This document shows positions 1-5,843 of a stretch of DNA of 6,979 bases, piece by piece (position 1 is the first letter of the stretch; every line of letters begins with the position of its first letter). Origin of the DNA: Flavobacterium sp. (lineage in GTDB: Bacteria > Bacteroidota > Bacteroidia > Flavobacteriales > Flavobacteriaceae); the NCBI RefSeq assembly GCF_030146175.1, contig NZ_JASLCE010000046.1, positions 1 to 6,979 of the forward strand. Reading direction: 5' to 3'. The notes beneath the pieces were generated by a model. That model worked only from the letters and a program-made list of their open reading frames with translations. It did no database searches and was not told where the DNA came from. The position numbers and the translations under genes were made by a program.

Positions 1-209
1 ATTATACACTGATCAATCTGAATAAAGAACAGGTTGATATCGATCAGGCACAAAAAGTAATCGAACCCAATTTGATCAGCAATATCAAAACCAATCCCGA
101 TATGAAATATTTCCGGGACAATAAAGTTCAGATTATTTATTCCTACCGGGATAAAACAGGAGCCTTTTTGTTTAAAATCAGAATCACTCCTGAAAAGTAT
201 ACCAATTAG
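1..209 (+). CDS. C-terminal end of an unrecognised protein (5'-truncated by window edge)
   Basis: An open frame enters from the left edge (first full codon at 3) and ends with TAG at 207-209, giving 68 visible residues. The visible part is hydrophilic. It has a helical-looking stretch (DIDQAQKVIEPNLISNI) and then alternating segments that look like beta strands (VQIIYSYRD, AFLFKIRITPEKY). There is no membrane segment and no motif I can tie to a family, so I assign no function. The frame is supported by its uninterrupted length to the edge and by codon choice like that of its neighbours. The next gene begins 64 bp downstream on the same strand. An inverted repeat lies in that gap, so co-transcription is uncertain. 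Only the C-terminus is seen, and a catalytic domain could lie upstream. Confidence 0.7.
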   Translation, partial: YTLINLNKEQVDIDQAQKVIEPNLISNIKTNPDMKYFRDNKVQIIYSYRDKTGAFLFKIRITPEKYTN

Positions 210-225
210 TCCGTTTATTTCCCCG

Positions 226-244
226 CAGTATTCTAAAAATACTG
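226..244. repeat. Perfect 7-bp inverted repeat with 5-nt loop
   Basis: The left arm CAGTATT (226-232) and right arm AATACTG (238-244) are exact reverse complements around CTAAA. The repeat lies 17 bp after the stop of the upstream gene and ends right against a promoter-like box at 245-252. Only two of the seven pairs are G-C and no T-run follows, so it is a poor intrinsic terminator. A binding site for a dimeric regulator of the STAS-rnz transcript is possible. The repeat is seen directly; any role is inference. Confidence 0.4.
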
Positions 245-252
245 TAAATTAG
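245..252 (+). promoter_or_regulatory. Weak candidate -7 element for the STAS-rnz transcript
   Basis: TAAATTAG differs at one fixed base from the flavobacterial -7 consensus TAnnTTTG and sits 21 bp before the ATG at 274. No clear TTG lies at the expected -33 distance. A second box, TATATTTA at 257-264, also has one mismatch but lies very close to the start codon. The box before pdxH (1561-1568) shares the same TAnnTTAGCAT core, which gives modest support. Low confidence. Confidence 0.3.
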
Positions 253-273
253 CATATATATTTAGTATAACGA

Positions 274-606
274 ATGAAAGTAGAAGAGAAAGGTCATACC
301 ATTATCATCAAAGATACCGAAGGAAACATCCAGACTTTTCTGGAAAAAGTTACGGATCAACACAATAGTTACAAAAACCACAACCTGGTTTTGGATGTAA
401 CTCAGGATGAAAGTGTAACCATAGCCTCGTTAAAATTATGTTCCCCTTTGTCTAAAATCCATAAAAAAGGGAAAAAGTCTTTTGTAATAGTCGCCAATAC
501 TATCGATTTTAATAGTGTTCCGGCTTCTCTTTTGGTCGTTCCAACACTGTTGGAAGCGCATGATATGATTGAAATGGAAGAGATCGAACGCGATTTAGGC
601 TTTTAA
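274..606 (+). CDS. Small STAS-like (anti-sigma-factor-antagonist-like) protein
   Basis: This is a 110-residue soluble protein with no signal peptide or membrane segment. Its pattern fits the STAS fold: a strand (NLVLDV, 37-42), a helix (about 50-65), a strand (KSFVIVA, 68-74), a loop, then a C-terminal helix rich in acidic residues (PTLLEAHDMIEMEEIERDL, 90-108) like those closing anti-sigma-factor antagonists. STAS proteins usually act by protein-protein contact, often controlled by phosphorylation of Ser/Thr in a D-S-[ST]-G-like motif at the start of the helix. Here that place reads SVTIASLKL (47-55), with no Asp and no Gly, so classical SpoIIAA-type switching is doubtful. The stop is 15 bp before the rnz start on the same strand, which suggests co-transcription with RNase Z. 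It has no nuclease motif of its own. The family call rests on fold pattern, not on catalytic residues. Confidence 0.6.
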   Translation: MKVEEKGHTIIIKDTEGNIQTFLEKVTDQHNSYKNHNLVLDVTQDESVTIASLKLCSPLSKIHKKGKKSFVIVANTIDFNSVPASLLVVPTLLEAHDMIEMEEIERDLGF

Positions 607-621
607 TCCGACCGTAATTTC

Positions 622-1527
622 ATGAAATTAACCATATTGGGCTGTTATGCAGCCACACCCCGAACCATTACCAATCCGACCGCACAGGTTTTAGAAATCC
701 AGAACCGGATGTTTCTGATCGATTGTGGAGAAGGTACACAGGTGCAATTGCGCAAAAATAAAATTCGATTTTCACGAATTGAACATATTTTTATTTCCCA
801 TTTGCACGGGGATCATTTTTACGGTTTGGTTGGATTAATCTCCACTTTTATGCTCCTAAACCGGGTGGCCGATCTACATGTTTACGGACCAAAAGGAATC
901 AAAGAAGTTATATTGTTACAATTGCGTTTGTCCGGTTCGTTTACCGGCTATAACCTCTATTTCCACGAATTGGAAAGTACCGAAAGTGAAGTGATTTATG
1001 AAGACGATAAAGTTTTAGTGCGAACCATTCCGCTAAAACACCGCGTGTATACCAACGGTTATCATTTCCAGGAAAAAGAAAAAGAACGCAAACTCGATAT
1101 CAATGCCATTTTAAATTATGGGATTGATCAATGTTACTATCAGAAAATTAAAAACGGGGGCGATATCACGTTAGACGATGGTACCGTAATCCCAAATAAA
1201 AAAATAACAACCGATCCGGAACCGCCAAAAAGTTATGCCTTTTGTTCCGATACGGTGTACGATGAAACCATCGTTCCACTAATTGATCAAACAACAATAC
1301 TCTACCACGAAAGTACCTTTCTGGAATCGGAAGCACATCTGGCCGAAAAAACCCTGCATACTACGGCAAAACAGGCGGCTGCTATTGCCCGACTTGCAAA
1401 CGTAAAACAGCTTTTATTGGGGCATTATTCAACCCGATATGAAAAAATAAGTCTGTTCCGCGAAGAAGCCGAAACGATTTTTCCAAACGTATTGTTAAGC
1501 GACGACGGGAAAGTGTTCGAATTTTAA
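622..1527 (+). CDS. rnz: Ribonuclease Z (tRNA 3'-endonuclease)
   Basis: A zinc-dependent endonuclease that cuts the 3' trailer from precursor tRNAs just after the discriminator base (EC 3.1.26.11). It is a cytoplasmic, usually dimeric member of the metallo-beta-lactamase superfamily. All metal-binding residues of the short-form enzyme are visible: the HxHxDH motif in SHLHGDH (His60, His62, Asp64, His65), His140 in PLKHR, Asp210 in FCSDT, and His268 in LLGHYSTRY. The HEST loop (229-232) fits the conserved HEAT/HST loop near the active site. Residues about 150-200 form the charged insert expected for the tRNA-binding flexible arm. The N-terminus (MKLTILGCYAATP) begins with the first strand of the fold, which supports this ATG, and the 301-residue length is normal for a short RNase Z. 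The gene lies 15 bp after the STAS-like gene and was probably transcribed with it. It looks intact. Confidence 0.96.
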   Translation: MKLTILGCYAATPRTITNPTAQVLEIQNRMFLIDCGEGTQVQLRKNKIRFSRIEHIFISHLHGDHFYGLVGLISTFMLLNRVADLHVYGPKGIKEVILLQLRLSGSFTGYNLYFHELESTESEVIYEDDKVLVRTIPLKHRVYTNGYHFQEKEKERKLDINAILNYGIDQCYYQKIKNGGDITLDDGTVIPNKKITTDPEPPKSYAFCSDTVYDETIVPLIDQTTILYHESTFLESEAHLAEKTLHTTAKQAAAIARLANVKQLLLGHYSTRYEKISLFREEAETIFPNVLLSDDGKVFEF

Positions 1528-1560
1528 CGGGGATTTTTTAATCCGCATTTTAAAACATCC

Positions 1561-1568
1561 TAATTTAG
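1561..1568 (+). promoter_or_regulatory. Weak candidate -7 element for pdxH
   Basis: TAATTTAG, one mismatch from TAnnTTTG, lies 25 bp before the pdxH ATG in the 66-bp gap after rnz. No TTG is present at the right upstream distance; only a T-run occurs at 1534-1539. The shared TAnnTTAGCAT core with the box at 245-252 is its main support. If it is not real, pdxH would be read through from rnz. Confidence 0.3.
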
Positions 1569-1593
1569 CATTGCTAATTATAATACCGATACC

Positions 1594-2238
1594 ATGAGTG
1601 ATTTGAGCAACTATAGAAAGTCCTACGACAAAGCGGCTTTGGTCGAAACCACTATTCCGGAAGATCCGATCAATCTTTTTCAACGCTGGTTTTATGAAGT
1701 GGAAGATTTTGGTGGTATTGAAGAAGTAAATGCGATGACGGTGTCGACGATTGGTTTGGATGGTTTTCCGAAATCGCGTATTGTACTGCTAAAAAAATTC
1801 AACGAGGAAGGTTTTATCTTTTTTACCAATTATAATTCTGAAAAAGGAAAGGCGATAACAGCCAATCCACATATTTGTTTGTCATTTTTCTGGCCTACAG
1901 CCGAAAGACAGGTGATCATTAAAGGAATTGCTGAAAAAACGTCCGAAACCGTATCCGACAATTATTTTGACAGTCGTCCGGATGGTAGTAAATTAGGCGC
2001 TATTGCGTCCGATCAAAGCGATGTTATTCCCTCCCGTGATTATCTGGAACAAAAACTGGCTGATCTTGAAAAAGCCTACGAAGGGAAAGCGATTCCGCGT
2101 CCGGAACACTGGGGCGGTTTTCTGGTTCGCCCGGTAGAAGTAGAGTTTTGGCAAGGACGTCCCAACCGACTTCACGATCGTATCCGCTATTCGTTGGAAG
2201 CGGATTACCACTGGAAAATAGAGCGTCTTTCTTCTTAA
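1594..2238 (+). CDS. pdxH: Pyridoxamine/pyridoxine 5'-phosphate oxidase
   Basis: An FMN-dependent oxidase (EC 1.4.3.5) that uses O2 to turn pyridoxamine 5'-phosphate or pyridoxine 5'-phosphate into pyridoxal 5'-phosphate, the last step of PLP synthesis and salvage in the cytoplasm. Family marks run in order. The FMN-binding segment is KSRIVLLKKF (60-69, with Arg62 and Lys67), followed by FFTNYNSEKGKAI (76-88), which fits the flavin phosphate contacts. The split-barrel core SFFWPTAERQVIIKG comes next, then SRPDGSKLGAIASDQS, and the C-terminal signature WQGRPNRLHDRIRY (186-199). Arg192 and His194 match the E. coli substrate contacts Arg197 and His199. The protein ends with the usual W-x-x-x-R-L tail (207-212). 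At 214 residues it is close to the E. coli 218, so it appears complete. It lies 66 bp after rnz on the same strand. That link is probably incidental, since the two enzymes share no pathway. Confidence 0.96.
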   Translation: MSDLSNYRKSYDKAALVETTIPEDPINLFQRWFYEVEDFGGIEEVNAMTVSTIGLDGFPKSRIVLLKKFNEEGFIFFTNYNSEKGKAITANPHICLSFFWPTAERQVIIKGIAEKTSETVSDNYFDSRPDGSKLGAIASDQSDVIPSRDYLEQKLADLEKAYEGKAIPRPEHWGGFLVRPVEVEFWQGRPNRLHDRIRYSLEADYHWKIERLSS

Positions 2239-2293
2239 AAATAAGACACTTAGGTCATAAATGTTAATTTTTAAGTCATTTCATCGATTTTTC

Positions 2294-2323
2294 TTGCGCG
2301 TAATCGATATTAAAATACATTTG
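2294..2323 (+). promoter_or_regulatory. Bacteroidota-type promoter for the CAP-domain lipoprotein gene
   Basis: TTG at 2294-2296 and TACATTTG at 2316-2323 are separated by 19 bp. This is an exact match to the flavobacterial housekeeping promoter form TTG-N19-TAnnTTTG. It lies in the 136-bp gap after pdxH, and the -7 box ends 51 bp before the ATG at 2375. This gives an untranslated leader of roughly 40-45 nt. It marks the lipoprotein gene as a transcription unit separate from pdxH. Confidence 0.72.
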
Positions 2324-2374
2324 TAGCATCTTTTCAATGTAAAAGATTGCCCCAGTGTTTAATAGACTTGATTA

Positions 2375-2869
2375 ATGCTTATGAGATTATTGCGTGGCGC
2401 ATCGATTTTGATGTGCTTTTTGATGATGGCTTCCTGTTCGACAGAAAGTGCCAGTGAGACCCCTGCGGATTATAAAGTAGTAAATAATTTTACGTACAAT
2501 CAGGAAGAATTACAGATTGAACAGAAAATTAACGATTATCGGATTAGTAAAGGATTAACGCCTTTGGACAAAATCAATCATATTTCGTATTTATCTGAAG
2601 GACACGACGAGTATATGATTTCAACTAAAATTGTTGATCATTCCTATTTTAATGAACGGGAACAAAACCTTAAAACTACGCTTGGTGCTAAAAAAGTAGG
2701 TGAAAATATTGCCTATGGTTACGAAACCATTTCGTCCACTTTTAATGCCTGGTTAAACAGTGATTTGCACCGGATGAATATTGAAGGTGATTATACCAAT
2801 TTTGGTGTTGCCGTACGAAAAGACAGCAACGGTACCATGTATATCACCAATATTTTTATCAAAAAATAA
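2375..2869 (+). CDS. Secreted lipoprotein with CAP/SCP (PR-1-like) domain
   Basis: A 164-residue exported protein. The N-terminus carries a lipoprotein signal: Arg4 and Arg7, a hydrophobic core, and the lipobox MASC (18-21) with Cys21 as the lipidated residue. A short Ser/Thr/Glu-rich linker follows. Residues about 45-164 form a CAP (SCP, PR-1) domain: a first helix (EELQIEQKINDYRISKGLTPL, 44-64), EGHDEYM with His77, VDHSYF with His89, the GENIAYG motif with Glu110, and WLNSDLHRMNI with His132. It closes with the FGVAV and MYITNIFIKK strands. His89, Glu110 and His132 fit the cavity residues that bind metal in some CAP proteins. Bacterial CAP proteins have varied and mostly unproven roles, so no substrate is assigned. 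ATG at 2381 (Met3) would also leave a working signal peptide. The gene has its own promoter and ends before a terminator hairpin. Confidence 0.88.
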   Translation: MLMRLLRGASILMCFLMMASCSTESASETPADYKVVNNFTYNQEELQIEQKINDYRISKGLTPLDKINHISYLSEGHDEYMISTKIVDHSYFNEREQNLKTTLGAKKVGENIAYGYETISSTFNAWLNSDLHRMNIEGDYTNFGVAVRKDSNGTMYITNIFIKK

Positions 2870-2894
2870 AACAAACTGACGCGTACCAAAAATG

Positions 2895-2927
2895 CAAAAG
2901 CATCCTTTTTTAAAGAGGATGCTTTTG
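2895..2927. terminator. Bidirectional intrinsic terminator between convergent genes
   Basis: A perfect 12-bp stem pairs CAAAAGCATCCT (2895-2906) with AGGATGCTTTTG (2916-2927) around a 9-nt loop. Extra T-A and G-T pairs can extend into the loop. It lies 26 bp after the CAP lipoprotein stop on the + strand and 32 bp after the OmpA-family stop on the - strand. A T-run follows on the - strand (CATTTTT), and the + side has the stem's own TTTT plus TCGTTT. It can therefore end both transcripts, probably better on the - strand. Confidence 0.85.
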
Positions 2928-2958
2928 TCGTTTAAAGCAATATAATGAAATGAACACT

Positions 2959-4878
2959 TTACATTTTTATGACGATAAACTCACTGCGTCTGTTTTGCTG
3001 ATGTTCGGCTTCCGAGCAGGGAACACCATCGGAACAACGGTTTACCAGTTGTGTTTCACCATAACCTTTGGCGGTTAGGCGATTTCGATCAATTCCGTGT
3101 TTTACCATATATTCCAGAGTCGATTTAGCTCTTCTGTCGGACAAACGTTCGTTGTATTTATGTGTTTGTCGGCTATCGGTATGCGAGCGAATATCGAGGG
3201 TTATCGTTGGATGTTCTTTTAAAACGGTAATCACTTTTTGAAGTTCCACTTCGGCATCCGGACGGATATTCCATTTATCCAGATCGAAATAGATGATTTC
3301 GATATCCAGTACTTTAGCCAGATCGATACCCGGTTTGATAGGAATAGCTTTTTTCTCCAGTTCGATGTTTAATGTGGTTTCGCCCGTTTTCGCCGGTATC
3401 ATCACACTAACTTCCCGTGTCTGATAACCGTCATTTTCGGCTCTGACATAATAGGTTTTATCACAATCGATTGTTTCAAAACGATATAATCCGCCGGAAT
3501 CGGTTTGGACGGAACCCATAGGTTTCATAGTGGCGTCAAAAAGAGATACTTTGGCGTTGGTCAATGGTAATCCGCTTTCTTTATCGGTGATCATTCCTTT
3601 TAAAAGCTGTTCGCAACGGAATTCCTTAACCTTATAAATATCATCAGATCCTTGACCGCCATCCCGATTGGAACTAAAATAACCCATTTGTTTCTCACTG
3701 TTCATGATTAGCGCAAAATCGTCTTTCGGACTATTTAACGGACTTCCCAGATTTTCAGGAGTCGAATAACCATCTGTTAGAATTTTGGATTTAAAAATAT
3801 CCAGTCCGCCAATTCCCAAATGCCCGTCGGAAGCAAAATACAGTTCGTTTTTTTGCGATACAAACGGAAACGTTTCCCTACCGGACGTATTGATCGTTTT
3901 TCCCAGATTTTCCGGTTTTCCATAGGTTCCATCGCTGTTGATAGCTACTTTATAAATATCGGAATTTCCAAGACTACCGGGCATATCGGACGAGAAATAC
4001 AGTATTTTTTCATCGGGACTCAATGCCGGGTGTGCCGTACTGTAATTGTTACTGTTAAATGGCATTTCGGTCACATTATCCCATTTTCCGTCCGACAATA
4101 CCGCTTTATAGATTTTCAGTTTTACAATCCGATCGGAACTTTTTCCTTTTTTACCATCGTTGTAATTGTTTCGGGTAAAATACATCGTAGTACCGTCTTT
4201 TGTAAATACCGGCGTTGCTTCGTGGAAACGGGTATCGATACTCTCCGAAAACTTTTGAGCGGGAGCGAGGTAACCATCATCGGATATCTGAGCCGCATAA
4301 AGCTTGGTAAAATACTGATTCGTCCATCGGTGTTTGCGATGAAACACGCCACCGGTATCGCGAGCCGAAGCAAAAACGACTTCGTTATTATAAAATGCCG
4401 GGCCATAGTCGGAATATTTGGTATTGGTTCCGGAATTTTCCACTTTAAAACGTCCGGAATCTTCGCGTAACTTTTTAGCATAATCCGGATTATTAAGCAA
4501 TTCACCAGCTGCCGGGTCGTTCGTTTTTTTATAAAAAGTGGCCAGCATTTGATCGGCTTTGTCATATTGTCCTACCGATTTTAAAGCCTGAGAATAACGG
4601 AAATAATAGATCGGTTCAATCGTTTTGTTGAATGCAAAGAGTTCACCATACCATTTTTCGGCCTTGTCCAATTCGCCATTGAAATAATAGGCATTTCCAA
4701 GATTTTCGAACAGGTTTGCGGACTTATATCCTTTTTCCGCCACTTTTTCGTAAACTTTGATCGCGTCTATATAGGCATAGTGATCGTATTTTTTATCGGC
4801 GTTGTTAATCCTGGCTTTTTGAGCGAAGGAAACAGTCGTACCGATAAAAGCGAGCAGAAGTATAACTATTTTTTTCAT
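2959..4878 (-). CDS. PorE-like multidomain OmpA-family protein (TPR, beta-propeller, CRD, OmpA)
   Basis: A 639-residue exported protein. It has a Sec signal peptide (1-19, likely cut at SFA|Q) with no lipobox Cys. TPR-like helices follow (about 30-115, e.g. NLGNAYYFNGELDKAEKWY). Next are WD40/PD40-type propeller blades (about 150-420), seen in repeats such as TPVFTKDGTTMYFTR, HPALSPDEKILYFSSD, FPFVSQKNELYFASD and YFSSNRDGGQGSDDIYKV. A carboxypeptidase-regulatory-like domain (423-508, KGMITDKESGLPLTNAKVSL) precedes a C-terminal OmpA domain (about 525-639). Asp568 (SHTD) and Arg583 (LSDRR) match the E. coli OmpA pair that binds the diaminopimelate of peptidoglycan. Cys615 and Cys621 may form a disulfide. 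This domain order is that described for PorE, a T9SS component of Porphyromonas gingivalis. The likely place is the periplasm, bridging an outer-membrane assembly to the cell wall. It is the last gene of the cassette, 11 bp after the SprF-like gene. Similar proteins occur as several paralogues in flavobacteria, so this need not be the core T9SS PorE. Confidence 0.9.
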   Translation of the reverse strand: MKKIVILLLAFIGTTVSFAQKARINNADKKYDHYAYIDAIKVYEKVAEKGYKSANLFENLGNAYYFNGELDKAEKWYGELFAFNKTIEPIYYFRYSQALKSVGQYDKADQMLATFYKKTNDPAAGELLNNPDYAKKLREDSGRFKVENSGTNTKYSDYGPAFYNNEVVFASARDTGGVFHRKHRWTNQYFTKLYAAQISDDGYLAPAQKFSESIDTRFHEATPVFTKDGTTMYFTRNNYNDGKKGKSSDRIVKLKIYKAVLSDGKWDNVTEMPFNSNNYSTAHPALSPDEKILYFSSDMPGSLGNSDIYKVAINSDGTYGKPENLGKTINTSGRETFPFVSQKNELYFASDGHLGIGGLDIFKSKILTDGYSTPENLGSPLNSPKDDFALIMNSEKQMGYFSSNRDGGQGSDDIYKVKEFRCEQLLKGMITDKESGLPLTNAKVSLFDATMKPMGSVQTDSGGLYRFETIDCDKTYYVRAENDGYQTREVSVMIPAKTGETTLNIELEKKAIPIKPGIDLAKVLDIEIIYFDLDKWNIRPDAEVELQKVITVLKEHPTITLDIRSHTDSRQTHKYNERLSDRRAKSTLEYMVKHGIDRNRLTAKGYGETQLVNRCSDGVPCSEAEHQQNRRSEFIVIKM

Positions 4879-4889
4879 GATCGTAGCAT

Positions 4890-5801
4890 TTAGAAGAAAC
4901 GAGGCGTTAACACCCGGTTATAGTTATTGAAAAACTCGAAACGGAGGAAAATCTCATGGGATCCCGAATTGTAATTCGCCAATCGGGTGGTTTCCGCATC
5001 ATAGGCATAGCCGATAAACCAGGAATCCGATATCTGAAATCCGGCTAGTGCACTTACGGCAGCATCCCAACGATAGGCCACACCAAGGGTAAGTTTATCA
5101 CTAATCAGGAAGTTTCCGGATACGTCAACCTGTAACGGTGCGCCTTCTACCGCTTTTACCAACAAGGCCGGTTTGAATTTTAATTCACTGCTAAAATCAA
5201 ACACATGTCCTGCGATAAAATAATAGTGTAGTCGCTCTTTGGTTACCGAAACGGAGTTGTCTTTATAATGCTTGGTTTCCAGAAAATTGGGAACCGACAA
5301 GCCGAAGTAGGTGTTATCGGAATGAACATAAATACCGGCACCCACATTAGGGCTAAAATCCATATTGAGATTCTGAAACTGCGGATCGCCCTGATGCTGG
5401 ATATTCAGTTTGTTGATATCCAGACTAAACAGATTGGCCGTTGCTTTTAATCCAAAGGAAACCGTATAATCGTCCGATGCCTGTATGCTATAGGAGACGT
5501 CTACCGAGATATTGTTCTCGGTAGCCGGACCTATCTGATCATTAATAAATGACAAGCCTAAACCCACATTCGATTCATTTATAGGTGTATTGATAGACGC
5601 GGTAGCCGTAGTTGGCGCTCCGTCTAATCCGACCCATTGCCGTCTGTACATTCCAAAAATACTCATCGCCCCACGCGAACCGGCATAAGCCGGATTGATT
5701 GTAATGGTATTGTACATATACTGAGTATATTGTGAGTCCTGTTGCGAATATCCGGTGGTACCCATCAATATCAGTGCGAATAATATAAGATATGTTTTCA
5801 T
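4890..5801 (-). CDS. PorP/SprF-family T9SS outer-membrane protein
   Basis: A 303-residue protein with a signal peptide (1-19, likely cut at GYS|Q). The family hallmark follows at once: QYTQYMYNTITINPAYAGSRG (24-44), then MYRRQWVGLDGAPTTATASI (51-70). The rest is alternating beta-strand sequence typical of an outer-membrane barrel (e.g. YTVSFGLKATANLF, TLGVAYRWDAAVSALAGFQI, SHEIFLRFEF near the end), and it ends in Phe. In Flavobacterium johnsoniae SprF is needed for SprB to reach the cell surface. Proteins of this family are linked to export or anchoring of partners with type-B C-terminal domains, and they are commonly encoded next to the partner. That is the case here: the upstream gene ends in such a domain, 42 bp away, and the PorE-like gene follows after 11 bp. 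It is probably a dedicated partner of the neighbouring adhesin and not the core SprF, which cannot be settled from this window. The ATG at 5801 directly precedes the signal peptide. Confidence 0.92.
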   Translation of the reverse strand: MKTYLILFALILMGTTGYSQQDSQYTQYMYNTITINPAYAGSRGAMSIFGMYRRQWVGLDGAPTTATASINTPINESNVGLGLSFINDQIGPATENNISVDVSYSIQASDDYTVSFGLKATANLFSLDINKLNIQHQGDPQFQNLNMDFSPNVGAGIYVHSDNTYFGLSVPNFLETKHYKDNSVSVTKERLHYYFIAGHVFDFSSELKFKPALLVKAVEGAPLQVDVSGNFLISDKLTLGVAYRWDAAVSALAGFQISDSWFIGYAYDAETTRLANYNSGSHEIFLRFEFFNNYNRVLTPRFF

Positions 5802-5843
5802 GTATCCTTACTTTAAATTGAACTAAGAATAAAGCTATTGCTA

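Noticed and set aside
1495..1683. Short - strand frame across the rnz-pdxH junction
   Set aside because: It overlaps the ends of two firm genes and its translation shows no family features; the gap is better explained as a short intergenic region.
1993..2211. Short - strand frame opposite pdxH
   Set aside because: It is a shadow of the conserved C-terminal half of pdxH, with no independent support.
3820..4470. A 216-codon open frame on the + strand opposite the PorE-like gene
   Set aside because: It lies entirely within a well-supported gene on the other strand. Its translation is rich in Ile, Phe and Arg with no domain or signal, and it has no promoter. It is a by-product of the opposite strand's codon use.
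4122..4565. A 147-codon frame on the - strand inside the PorE-like gene, possibly hinting at a frameshift
   Set aside because: The main frame is continuous through all domains, so no frameshift is needed. This frame encodes no recognisable protein.
5802..5843. A possible separate promoter for the SprF-like gene (TAGCTTTA on the - strand)
   Set aside because: It has one mismatch to the -7 consensus and no TTG at -33, and the gap is only 42 bp. Co-transcription from upstream is the simpler reading.
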